This document shows, in pieces, positions 1 to 5,762 of a DNA stretch of 12,737 bases. Both the position numbers and the translations under genes were made by a program. The DNA comes from Deltaproteobacteria bacterium. Its GTDB lineage: Bacteria > Desulfobacterota > DSM-4660 > Desulfatiglandales > Desulfatiglandaceae. Numbering within the stretch: the first letter of the stretch is position 1; each line of letters begins with the position of its first letter. Location: NCBI GenBank assembly GCA_021159825.1, contig JAGHDR010000104.1, positions 1 through 12,737 of the forward strand, written 5' to 3'. The notes beneath the pieces are model-generated. The model worked only from the letters and a program-made list of their open reading frames with translations, did no database searches and was not told the origin of the DNA.

Positions 1-200
1 CAGGACGGACAGACGCCACAACCGTCAAGCCCTGAAGGCGCATGGCAATTCAACCTCATGGTGAAGGCTTTGGCTGCGCTGGTCTTTCCAATGCCCGAAA
101 TGCCTGTAAAAAGATAGGCATGGGGAACCCTTTTCCGGCGCATCACATTCTCAAGGAAACGCTTGGCCTTTTCCTGGCCGATGATTCGAGAAAAAAACAC
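1..200 (-). CDS. holB: DNA polymerase III delta' subunit, N-terminal part (runs off the window)
   Basis: This is the first 66 codons of a clamp-loader AAA+ subunit, part of the complex that loads the sliding clamp during replication. The visible protein begins MFFSRIIGQEKAKRFLENV, the usual N-terminus of HolB/DnaX-type proteins. A Walker A loop, GISGIGKTS, follows at about residues 36-44. The last visible residues (CHAPSGLDGCGVCPSC) are the start of the four-cysteine zinc module typical of the family. The start is a GTG at 198-200, with an AGAGG ribosome-binding sequence just upstream that overlaps the end of tmk. The gap to tmk is only 6 bp, and tmk-holB is a common bacterial gene order, so the two are very likely co-transcribed. 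DnaX is the alternative reading, but the tmk neighbour favours holB. Confidence 0.88.
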   Translation of the reverse strand, partial: MFFSRIIGQEKAKRFLENVMRRKRVPHAYLFTGISGIGKTSAAKAFTMRLNCHAPSGLDGCGVCPS

Positions 201-206
201 GGGCCT

Positions 207-851
207 CTACTCTGAACCGCTCAAAGGGATGTGGGTCTTAAGGTGGGAAAAAATAGCCTCCTCCAGACGGTTTTCCGCTTGTGTGGCATCCACTACAACA
301 AATCTTTCGGGGTTTTTCTTTGCCAGATCCATATACCCGCGCCGAACGGCTTCGTGGAAAACCGTTTTTTCCTGCTCAAACCGGTCCTGCCCCACCACGT
401 TGCTTTCAGCGTTTCGTTTCAGTGCTCTCTTTATTCCGACACTTACGGGGCAATCGAGCAAAAAAGTCACATCCGGCGTAATACCAAAGGAGGCAACTTC
501 ATTCAAGTGGGTCGTCATCCGGAGGTCCTGCCCGCGCGCATACCCCTGGTACGCGGTGGTCGCATCAAAAAAGCGGTCGCACAGAACCCATTTCTTCTCC
601 GCCAAAGCCGGTTTGACAACGCCTGCCATGTGCAGGGCCCTGTCCGCTTCGTAAAGGAACAGCTCGGCCAGAGGGGGCAAATCCCGGTTCCCGGAAGATA
701 ACAGGATCTGCCGGATATCATGCCCGATGGGCGTACCACCCGGTTCCCGCGTCAGGATTAATGAAACCCCCGTCCGTTCCAGCCGATTTGCAATCCGTTT
801 GGCCTGGGTGGATTTCCCACACCCCTCTATGCCTTCAAAAGTGATAAACAA
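207..851 (-). CDS. tmk: Thymidylate kinase (dTMP kinase)
   Basis: Tmk phosphorylates dTMP to dTDP with ATP, an essential step in dTTP synthesis in the cytoplasm. The 214-residue product has the usual length. It shows the P-loop GIEGCGKST at residues 7-15, the TREPGGT motif at 34-40, the DRF (normally DRY/F) motif at 92-94, and a LID region around residues 145-161 with QDRFE. The start is TTG at 849-851. The predicted protein (MFITFEGIEG) matches the usual family N-terminus exactly from that codon, and no in-frame ATG or GTG lies close upstream. A weak GAGAG ribosome-binding sequence sits within a short AGCTCTC repeat about 8 bp upstream. It is followed after 6 bp by holB. The TTG start combined with a weak ribosome-binding site suggests modest translation. 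Confidence 0.96.
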   Translation of the reverse strand: MFITFEGIEGCGKSTQAKRIANRLERTGVSLILTREPGGTPIGHDIRQILLSSGNRDLPPLAELFLYEADRALHMAGVVKPALAEKKWVLCDRFFDATTAYQGYARGQDLRMTTHLNEVASFGITPDVTFLLDCPVSVGIKRALKRNAESNVVGQDRFEQEKTVFHEAVRRGYMDLAKKNPERFVVVDATQAENRLEEAIFSHLKTHIPLSGSE

Positions 852-856
852 CGTTT

Positions 857-874
857 AGCTCTCAGCTCTCAGCT
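857..874. repeat. Short tandem repeat AGCTCTC (about 2.5 copies)
   Basis: Read on the plus strand, AGCTCTC occurs twice and is followed by AGCT. On the minus strand this gives GAGAGCT units directly upstream of the tmk TTG start, so the repeat also supplies its GAGAG ribosome-binding sequence. No wider function is visible. Confidence 0.7.
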
Positions 875-892
875 GTTAGCCTAATGGCTAAC
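875..892. other. Perfect 7-bp inverted repeat next to tmk
   Basis: GTTAGCC and GGCTAAC flank a TAAT loop with no mismatch. No T-run follows on either strand, so it is not a typical intrinsic terminator. It lies 24 bp upstream of the tmk start and contains the stop codon (881-883, minus strand) of the degenerate ORF described next. It could be an RNA hairpin in the tmk leader or the remains of a mobile repeat. Confidence 0.55.
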
Positions 893-1056
893 GACCAATG
901 GCTCAATTTTATAGGTCTTACACACCTGTTCAATGGCGGCGTCCAATGTCTTCGGGTCTTGTTCACGTGGTCAATAGCAACTGGCGACCGTCCCCATAAG
1001 GTGTTGTTCTGAAGTTTGATCGGACTTTTAGGTTCCTCTTCTAAAAAAGCATCCAT
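881..1056 (-). pseudogene. Short frame-broken ORF, not recognised
   Basis: An ATG at 1054-1056 is preceded by a strong GGGAGG ribosome-binding sequence (1062-1067, spacing 5). The reading frame begins MDAFLEEEPKSPIKLQNNTL and continues to about VAIDHV. After that, the same frame becomes rich in W, R and P (residues such as TRRHWTPPLN) and ends at 862. The neighbouring frame instead reads EQDPKTLDAAIEQVCK then TYKIEPLVVSH and stops at 881. That segment looks like normal coding sequence with an amphipathic helix. Restoring one base near 969-975 would join both parts into a protein of about 58 residues. I recognise no family. It may be a true pseudogene, a sequencing error in a small real gene, or chance. 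The 360-bp stretch from 852 to 1210 holds nothing else convincing. Confidence 0.35.
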
Positions 1057-1138
1057 CAAAACCTCCCACCATTTTCCAAAATTTAAACCCAATGAAAGGA
1101 CCGTGTTGATTGTCCTCCCCATTGGGCCAACGTGCTGG

Positions 1139-1168
1139 AAGATAACGCAAACGGGGATTAGAGGTCAA
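1139..1168 (-). promoter_or_regulatory. Weak candidate sigma-70 promoter reading towards tmk
   Basis: On the minus strand TTGACC (1163-1168) and TATCTT (1139-1144) are separated by 18 bp. The match to the -35 is five of six bases and to the -10 four of six. It lies in the gap between the glycosyltransferase gene and the short broken ORF, where a promoter for the tmk-holB unit would be expected. The call rests on pattern alone. Confidence 0.25.
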
Positions 1169-1210
1169 GAAAATTCATTGTCTTGCCACAGAACGTGCGA
1201 ATCAGGCATA

Positions 1211-2332
1211 TCAGCGGAAATTCTTCAGATAAAGCGTGGCCATCCGGTCCGCTACCCGATCCCAACTGTGTTTCAAGGCCTGCTCCCGGGCACATTCTCC
1301 CATTTTCAGCCGGTTCTTTGCGTTTGAAAGAAAGTCAATTTTCCCGGATAATTCAACGGCATTCGGGGGATCACCCAAAACGAACCCCTCGACGCCGTTA
1401 TTAACCAGGTCCCTGGCTCCCACGGTTTGGCTGATGATTACCGGCAGCCCGGCGGCCATGGCCTCCAGAACCGCCATGCCGAAGGTATCGTAAACCGACG
1501 GCATGGCAAAAATATCACTGGCAGCATAGTATTTTTCAACCTCGTGGGTCACACCCGCAAAAATGACGCGGTCTGCCACACCGTATTCCCGGGCCATGGT
1601 CGCATAAGCCGTCTCTTTTCCCTTGCCCACCACCAGAAGCTTCACTTCCGATGGGTAACCATCCCCCTGCGACACGCGCGAAATGGCCTCGATGAGCAGC
1701 CCCAGGCGTTTGATCTCAAAATTCATCCCCACAAACAGGACGACCAGATCTTTTTTATTGATACCGTGACGCATTCGGATCTCCTGTCTGCAACTCAGGT
1801 TATCCATTTCCGAAAACCGCTCCAGGGATACACCCGGATGAATCACCTGAATCTGTTTTTCCGAAACCGGGTAGGTCTTCTGCAGTTCATCCCTGACCAG
1901 GGTCGAAACCGGCAACACCGTGGGAGCAAGAGACCCGGTTAACCCCTTCCTTTCCACCCAGATCATGCCACGGTCAAACAGGCTCAGCCGTTTGTTTCTC
2001 ATGCGCCTGACCCAGGTTTCGTGGGGGATACCATGCATGGTAAATAGATCCATCCTGAAAATCCGGTCGTGGCTGTGAACCAGATCGTATGAACCCTTTT
2101 GAATCTCATGGTTTGCAAACCAGGCAAAACTGATCTGTTTCAGAAAGCGCGGAAAAACGACCATGGGGACCCGGTGAAATAGAATGGGGGCGTTGCCCCG
2201 GCGGTAGCGGTTGGCAAACACATGGATCTCAAATTCATTCCGCATGGCCAGCCGTTCCGTAAGCGCGTAAACAAACCCTTCCGCACCGCCCACCAGACCA
2301 TATTTCGGGATAACCACCGCGACTTTTATCAT
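1211..2332 (-). CDS. Glycosyltransferase, GT4 family (GT-B fold)
   Basis: This is a 373-residue retaining glycosyltransferase of the WaaG/GT4 type, which moves a sugar from a nucleotide-sugar donor, commonly during cell-surface polysaccharide or lipopolysaccharide synthesis. The N-terminal acceptor domain opens MIKVAVVIPKYGLVGGAE, with the glycine-rich loop of the family. The C-terminal donor domain carries VVLFVGMNFEIKRLG and DTFGMAVLEAMAAGLPVI, in which D282 and E290 correspond to the E-x7-E motif with Asp in the first position. The frame is open upstream to a TTG at 2398, but that adds a lysine-rich, non-homologous 22 residues. The ATG at 2330-2332 gives the canonical N-terminus and is chosen, although neither start has a good ribosome-binding site. 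Donor and acceptor cannot be named from sequence. Confidence 0.92.
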   Translation of the reverse strand: MIKVAVVIPKYGLVGGAEGFVYALTERLAMRNEFEIHVFANRYRRGNAPILFHRVPMVVFPRFLKQISFAWFANHEIQKGSYDLVHSHDRIFRMDLFTMHGIPHETWVRRMRNKRLSLFDRGMIWVERKGLTGSLAPTVLPVSTLVRDELQKTYPVSEKQIQVIHPGVSLERFSEMDNLSCRQEIRMRHGINKKDLVVLFVGMNFEIKRLGLLIEAISRVSQGDGYPSEVKLLVVGKGKETAYATMAREYGVADRVIFAGVTHEVEKYYAASDIFAMPSVYDTFGMAVLEAMAAGLPVIISQTVGARDLVNNGVEGFVLGDPPNAVELSGKIDFLSNAKNRLKMGECAREQALKHSWDRVADRMATLYLKNFR

Positions 2333-2428
2333 CGTGAAACCAAGCGACCCAAAACCTTTCTTTTTTACCTGTCGCTTTTTCCGCGATTGCCCTTGCAAGG
2401 GGTAGAAAAGAAGACGTTGAGGACGGTG

Positions 2429-2716
2429 TCAGTTGGGAATAACCCTCTTTTCCTGTTCGATTCTTTCATGAAGCCAGGCAGCCATAAGCTGTGTGTGGGG
2501 GATACCCTTTTTGCGAGCAAGGCGTTTTACCATTGAGAGGTCAAATGGATCTAAACGAATAGATACCGGCCGGCGCGGAGGTCGTGGGATATTAAAGGCC
2601 TCTGCTTCGTTGAGATGTTGTTCAATAGCCTCGGTGCTTTCACCGGCAATCAACTTGTCCCAAGCCTTTGCTTCTTCATTGAGATCTTTCACGATTTCTT
2701 TTGGGAGCCTGGTCAT
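2429..2716 (-). CDS. Antitoxin, BrnA/CopG-type ribbon-helix-helix protein
   Basis: This is a 95-residue protein with an acidic, helical N-terminal half (MTRLPKEIVKDLNEEAKAW onwards) and a C-terminal ribbon-helix-helix segment, RPVSIRLDPFDLSMVKRLARKKGIP and TQLMAAWLHERIEQE shown in two parts. This is the layout of CopG-type antitoxins that accompany BrnT-like toxins: the DNA-binding part represses the operon and the other half blocks the toxin. The ATG at 2714-2716 overlaps the toxin stop codon (ATGA). An AAGGA ribosome-binding sequence lies inside the end of the toxin gene, so translation is coupled. Toxin-first order is typical of brnTA. The family assignment comes from motif and context. 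Confidence 0.85.
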   Translation of the reverse strand: MTRLPKEIVKDLNEEAKAWDKLIAGESTEAIEQHLNEAEAFNIPRPPRRPVSIRLDPFDLSMVKRLARKKGIPHTQLMAAWLHERIEQEKRVIPN

Positions 2717-3033
2717 TTTTTTATCCTTCTAAAATAAACCTTTTTGGTAGAATCGGACATGGGAAAAGCGGTAACGCATCGCCATAAATTGTATTTGGGG
2801 TATGGGGCCACAATTGCCTCGATGCAAAACCCGGATGCATCCATTCCCCAAAGCCGATACCTATACTCTATGGTGTTTCCCCGATTCTTTAGGTTTTTCA
2901 GAGCAAATGTCGGAAAGGGACCTTCGCCGTAGTAAACCTCTTCCACTTGCTCGGGCCGTATGCCATGGAGGTCAATATGCCTGACGTTGTCTTCATCCCA
3001 GTCAGGTTCGAGGCGTTGATCGGCTTTAATCAT
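2713..3033 (-). CDS. BrnT/DUF497-like toxin of a type II toxin-antitoxin pair
   Basis: The product is a 106-residue basic protein that I assign to the BrnT-like (RelE-related) ribonuclease toxin group. Near the N-terminus DWDEDNVRHIDLHGIRPEQVEEV matches the family's opening (an E/D-W-D-x2-N pattern, then a helix with H-G-[IV]-x-[PE]-E-x-V-E-E-V). The C-terminal strands carry several arginines and a tyrosine (ITAFPM-type strand and KKVYFRRIKK) that would form the RNA-facing side. The middle (LKNRGNTIEYRYRLWGMDASGF) differs from classical BrnT, so this may be a distinct subfamily. Its stop overlaps the antitoxin start by four bases. It is preceded by a near-consensus promoter that places the predicted transcription start on the ATG. 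Confidence 0.78.
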   Translation of the reverse strand: MIKADQRLEPDWDEDNVRHIDLHGIRPEQVEEVYYGEGPFPTFALKNLKNRGNTIEYRYRLWGMDASGFCIEAIVAPYPKYNLWRCVTAFPMSDSTKKVYFRRIKK

Positions 3034-3039
3034 GAGAAG

Positions 3040-3068
3040 AGCATAGCGTAATTTTTTGATGACGTCAA
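3040..3068 (-). promoter_or_regulatory. Sigma-70 promoter of the toxin-antitoxin operon, probably giving a leaderless mRNA
   Basis: On the minus strand TTGACG (3063-3068) and TATGCT (3040-3045) are spaced by exactly 17 bp. The expected +1, about 7 bp past the -10, is at or within a base of 3033, the A of the toxin ATG. No ribosome-binding sequence precedes that ATG. The palindrome TGACGTCA (3060-3067) overlaps the -35 box and is a natural candidate for an operator bound by the ribbon-helix-helix antitoxin. Confidence 0.65.
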
Positions 3069-3364
3069 ATTTTTATCGCTATTTTAAGAATTGCAGACAT
3101 TCATGACCGGATTGAAAAGCAAAACAGGGAGGACCTTTTCCAGTCTCAATAATGTGTTTTCAGTTGTTTTCTGATTATTGCTTTGATATTCTCACGATGC
3201 ATGAAAAAGTCTCCTCAAAGTAAAACTATAATGCGCTGAGGGGTGAATCCAATGTGCAGGGATCCACGGGTCACTGTCTTCTGTTCCATATCTGGCCGCT
3301 TACAACCAGAAAAATGCGCCAGCCACCAACAACCCCTTGAGCACCAACTGAAGGATGAAAGAAA
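3046..3364. other. Intergenic region between the toxin-antitoxin promoter and the riboflavin kinase gene
   Basis: About 320 bp with no supported gene. It holds the promoter of the minus-strand toxin-antitoxin pair at its left end and a perfect TATAAT (3227-3232, plus strand) that lacks a good -35 partner. A weaker pair, TTGTTT (3164-3169) and TATTCT (3187-3192) at 17 bp, is also present on the plus strand. Reading frames here are short and look random. I see no FMN riboswitch consensus upstream of the riboflavin kinase gene. Confidence 0.5.
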
Positions 3365-3745
3365 ATGGAAATATCGGGTGTTATCGAAAGCGGCGCCGGA
3401 AAGGGGGCCTATTTCACGCAGGTGGACTGGGTGGTGAAACAGTGCGAGATTAAGTTGGATATGACACTGTTTCCAGGTACCTTGAACGTTAAAGTTGATG
3501 ATAGAACGGTTCATCAACTGGGGGAATTTCTGCGGGTAGCAGACATTGAGCTGATCCCCGACGATCCATCGTTTTGTGCGGCACGCATTAAAAAAGTTAC
3601 GGTTAACGGTATTGCGGCAGCGGTGGTTCTTCCCAGTGAAGACGTCAGAATTCATGACAACCGGACCATTGAATTGATTGCTTCGTGCAGCCTCAAAAAA
3701 AGGCTCAGCCTTAATGATGGCGATACGGTCACCATTGCCGGCTAA
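3365..3745 (+). CDS. CTP-dependent riboflavin kinase, archaeal type (DUF120 family)
   Basis: This is a 126-residue protein resembling the archaeal riboflavin kinase RibK (about 130 residues when not fused to a regulator), which phosphorylates riboflavin to FMN using CTP rather than ATP. Three features support this: the opening GVIESGAGKGAYF (residues 5-17), the signature PGTLNV (37-42) after LDMTLF, and the closing strand block LKKRLSLNDGDTVTI (110-124), equivalent to the archaeal L-R-x2-L-x-L-x-D-G-D-x-V motif. The N-terminal winged-helix domain often present in archaea is absent. The ATG has an AAGGA ribosome-binding sequence 9 bp upstream. Most bacteria use the unrelated RibF, so this gene is either a second kinase or one acquired from archaea. 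Activity on riboflavin and use of CTP are inferred from the family. Confidence 0.8.
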   Translation: MEISGVIESGAGKGAYFTQVDWVVKQCEIKLDMTLFPGTLNVKVDDRTVHQLGEFLRVADIELIPDDPSFCAARIKKVTVNGIAAAVVLPSEDVRIHDNRTIELIASCSLKKRLSLNDGDTVTIAG

Positions 3746-3769
3746 GAGGCCTTTGCACCCTTTTTTCGC

Positions 3770-3899
3770 ATGAAAGGAATACATGACCCCATGGAGACAT
3801 ACAGGGAGATTTCATTTGACAAAATCTTAAAACGATGGTTCACTTGAACTCCGGGGTGGTGATCACGGGCCCCGCCATCGGTGCAGGGCCTCGGTAAAA
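3770..3899 (+). other. Possible frame-broken small ORF, not recognised
   Basis: An ATG at 3770 opens MKGIHDPMETYREISFDKIL then KRWFT and stops at TGA. One base later another frame reads NSGVVITGPAIGAGPR and stops at 3899. Joined by one added base this would make a peptide of about 42 residues with plausible composition. There is no good ribosome-binding sequence and no recognised family. It may be chance, a decayed gene or the product of a sequencing error. Confidence 0.2.
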
Positions 3900-3920
3900 G
3901 TTCGTACATCGGGAGTTGCC

Positions 3921-4145
3921 ATGAGCTGCTATTTCAGACACATGAAGGATGTCCTGGAAGAGGCCGGGGTTGAAATCACCAAAGACAACAAGAGAGAGAT
4001 TGATCGTATCATCCACGGCCTGGTGGATATGGCCTATAAGGATTGCTCTTCTGCCTGGAAAAACGTCAAAGAGCGTATCAAGGCCGACGAAGCCGCAAGA
4101 GGTCAGTTTATCAAAAACCTGAAGAAGGAAATCAAAGCCCTGTAG
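3921..4145 (+). CDS. Small helical protein of unknown function (74 aa)
   Basis: The product begins MSCYFRHMKDVLEEAGVEIT and continues KDNKREIDRIIHGLVDMAYK, ending in a lysine-rich helix (FIKNLKKEIKAL). It is charged and almost wholly helical, with two cysteines (residue 3 and the CSSAWK segment) and no signal peptide or membrane helix. The pattern, with HMK near the start, NK-x-EIDR-x-IH in the middle and a conserved-looking C-x3-WK, is one I recall from small hypothetical proteins in anaerobes, but I cannot name a function. A GGGAG ribosome-binding sequence lies 5 bp upstream of the ATG. The next gene starts 24 bp after its stop with its own strong ribosome-binding site, so the two probably share a transcript. 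Confidence 0.8.
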   Translation: MSCYFRHMKDVLEEAGVEITKDNKREIDRIIHGLVDMAYKDCSSAWKNVKERIKADEAARGQFIKNLKKEIKAL

Positions 4146-4169
4146 CGGAATATTTTCGGAGGATCCTGA

Positions 4170-4793
4170 ATGGGAAATCGGGCAATTACCATGGTGATGG
4201 CATCATTTGCGGCTGATTCACTGGCACTCGGGGCCCATTGGATTTATGATACCCAGACCATCGAGGCTTATTTGGGAAGGGTGGACGCCCTCTTAAAACC
4301 GCAACCCGACAGCTATCATTCCACCAAAGCGCTGGGGGATTTCACCCATTACGGAGACCAGATGTTTGTACTGCTGGAATCCCTGACCGCCCAGAAAGGC
4401 TTTTCGCCGGGGGATTTTTCTACCCGTTGGAAAACGCTCTTCGAGAATTACAATGGCTATGTGGATCAAGCCACACAAGGCACACTGGCCGGATACGATT
4501 CGGGAAAGGGTCCGAAAGGCGGCGGTTCCCCATCCGACGACCTGGCCGGTGCCGCCCGCATTGCCCCGCTGGTTTATGCGTACTCGGATCACCTGGAAAA
4601 CCTGATTGATGCTGCGAAAACTCAGACACAAATGACCCACACCAATCCCTTGACCGTGGAAAGCGCTGCCCGAGGCGTGGTGGTGGGGATGGTGCTGGGG
4701 GCCCATTCGGGTGATGAAAGCCTTCCCCTGGAATGGATATCCGTTTTGAACAAGGAACAGCAGATTGCCCGGATGTTAAAACAGCTTCGTTAG
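4170..4793 (+). CDS. ADP-ribosylglycohydrolase / J1-crystallin-like protein, apparently shortened by an internal deletion
   Basis: This is a 207-residue member of the ADP-ribosylglycohydrolase family, enzymes that remove ADP-ribose from proteins or small molecules using two magnesium ions. The N-terminal half is well preserved: ASFAADSLALGAHWIYDT (11-28), FTHYGDQMFVLLE (58-70) with the metal-site aspartate of the first motif, SPSDDLAGAARIAPLV (120-135) and MTHTNP (155-160). After LTVESA (about 166) the sequence passes straight into ARGVVVGMVLGAH. In full-length relatives ARG-x3-GM-x-LGA follows the C-terminal GGDSA metal motif, so the intervening helices and that motif are missing. Loss of the second metal site predicts an inactive or altered enzyme. 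A GGAGG ribosome-binding sequence is 7 bp upstream of the ATG. Family identity is fairly sure; the deletion is inferred from recalled homologues. Confidence 0.8.
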   Translation: MGNRAITMVMASFAADSLALGAHWIYDTQTIEAYLGRVDALLKPQPDSYHSTKALGDFTHYGDQMFVLLESLTAQKGFSPGDFSTRWKTLFENYNGYVDQATQGTLAGYDSGKGPKGGGSPSDDLAGAARIAPLVYAYSDHLENLIDAAKTQTQMTHTNPLTVESAARGVVVGMVLGAHSGDESLPLEWISVLNKEQQIARMLKQLR

Positions 4794-4840
4794 GGGGTCT
4801 TGATCAATGGAGAAACCGCTCAAATTGTGCAACCCATTTT

Positions 4841-4870
4841 CCTCACGGAATCCGAAGGATTCTGTTGAGG
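4841..4870 (+). other. Hairpin downstream of the ADP-ribosylglycohydrolase-like gene
   Basis: Two perfect stem blocks, CCTCA/TGAGG (5 bp) and GAATCC/GGATTC (6 bp), are separated by a small internal loop and closed by a GAA loop. It begins 48 bp after the stop codon. The absence of a T-run makes factor-independent termination uncertain, and it may instead be a transcript-end stabiliser. Confidence 0.4.
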
Positions 4871-5086
4871 GTTTCTGAGATTAATTGGCCTTTTGAAAGA
4901 TGTTTTTCTGAATTCAGGAAACACTACCAACCCTCATGCCCGTTTGGGCAAAACGAATGATCAGGTTGGGGGATTTGCCCCCAGGTTTTCTATGTTGCGC
5001 AACTTCCAATTTTTGGAAGAAACCTGTCGGTTATGGGATATCGGATCGTTTTCAAATAAAAACCAAACATCTTGGAAATTTTGTCA

Positions 5087-5103
5087 TGGGTGCTTATTTG
5101 CAA
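5087..5103 (+). promoter_or_regulatory. Candidate sigma-54 promoter of the GAF-domain gene
   Basis: TGGGTGC-TTAT-TTGCAA has the invariant GG (5088-5089) and GC (5100-5101) with exactly 10 bp between them, and a good -12 element (TTGCAA). The -24 element departs from TGGCAC after the GG. The predicted start is near 5113, leaving about 29 bp to the ATG. Sigma-54 promoters need an upstream activator site. The short inverted repeat at 5003-5018 is a possible but unproven candidate. Confidence 0.4.
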
Positions 5104-5141
5104 GTGCTCGTTCATAAAACTTTTTGAGAAAGGAGGGCGCC

Positions 5142-5747
5142 ATGAAAAAGGAATTGATGAACTACGAAGCGATCTTGAAGGTGACAAGGGACATCGTTCA
5201 GACCAAGGATCCCGAAGAGGTTGCCCTGTTAACGGTGGAAAGCGTAAAAAGGGCATTGGAGGCCAAGGGATGTGCACTGCTTCTTTTTAACCGCAAAACC
5301 AGTGAATTGGAAGTTGCGGCTTCTTTTGGTTTGAGCGAGGAATACCTGAACAAAGGTCCCCTCAGCTCTCTGCAGTCCATTGCCGGGTCCTTAAAGGACG
5401 GCCCCGTGGCCATTACCGACGTGTCTGACGATCCGCGCATTCAGTATCCGGAAGAGGCCAGGAAAGAAGGGATTTCTTCGATACTTTCAGTGCCCATTGT
5501 TGTGGGAAAAAATCCCATTGGCGCATTGCGCGTCTATTCAGCGGAACCCTGGGAAGCAACCCTGGAGGATGTGAATCTGGTCCAGGCCCTGGCACAGATC
5601 TCCGGTATGGGTCTGGAGTTGGCCCGGATGTACAGGGGTCTCAAAAGCAGCATCGAAATCCTGAAATCCAACCGGCATCCGAAGGATTTGAAATCCAAAA
5701 AATGGACCCCCTACGAGGGTGTTCCAAAAAGTGTTGAAAAACCCTGA
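5142..5747 (+). CDS. Stand-alone GAF-domain protein
   Basis: This is a 201-residue cytoplasmic protein made of one GAF domain (roughly residues 8-162) and a basic C-terminal tail. The domain starts with a helix (LMNYEAILKVTRDIVQT), followed by strands CALLLFNRKTSELEVAASFG, a helix near SLQSIAGSLKDG, then VAITDVSDDPRIQYPEEARKEG. It ends with SSILSVPIVVGKNPIGALRVYSAE and a long helix. GAF domains bind cyclic nucleotides or other small ligands, or hold heme or iron. No output domain (kinase, GGDEF, AAA+, HTH) is attached, so it probably acts on a partner. The ATG at 5142 has an ideal AGGAGG ribosome-binding sequence (5131-5136), which rules out the in-frame TTG at 5124. It stands alone between a candidate sigma-54 promoter and a strong terminator. 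The ligand is unknown. Confidence 0.88.
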   Translation: MKKELMNYEAILKVTRDIVQTKDPEEVALLTVESVKRALEAKGCALLLFNRKTSELEVAASFGLSEEYLNKGPLSSLQSIAGSLKDGPVAITDVSDDPRIQYPEEARKEGISSILSVPIVVGKNPIGALRVYSAEPWEATLEDVNLVQALAQISGMGLELARMYRGLKSSIEILKSNRHPKDLKSKKWTPYEGVPKSVEKP

Positions 5748-5762
5748 TCTGTATGCAACAGC

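Larger units (their letters stand above)
4794..5141 (+). other. Intergenic region with a run of hairpins upstream of the GAF gene
   Basis: There is no supported gene in 348 bp. Four inverted repeats occur in order. The first is an imperfect stem at 4841-4870 (CCTCA and GAATCC pairing with GGATTC and TGAGG). The second is TGCCC-GTTT-GGGCA at 4937-4950. The third is TGGGGG-ATTTG-CCCCCA at 4967-4983. The fourth is CTTCCA-ATTT-TGGAAG at 5003-5018. None has a clean T-run, although the first lies where a terminator of the preceding gene would be expected. A candidate sigma-54 promoter sits near the right end. Confidence 0.5.

Noticed and set aside
961..1000. A second in-frame TGA as selenocysteine in the broken small ORF (CY-TGA-PREQD)
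   Set aside because: No SECIS-like hairpin with GGTC at about +18 follows, and the two sides are not in a frame with a continuous recognisable protein.
2390..2401. Palindrome CCCTTGCAAGGG as a terminator of the antitoxin gene
   Set aside because: No T-run follows on the minus strand and there is no loop, so it is not a credible intrinsic terminator.
3215..3784. A 189-residue minus-strand open frame over the riboflavin kinase
   Set aside because: It is antisense to a recognised gene, has unlikely composition and has no ribosome-binding sequence.
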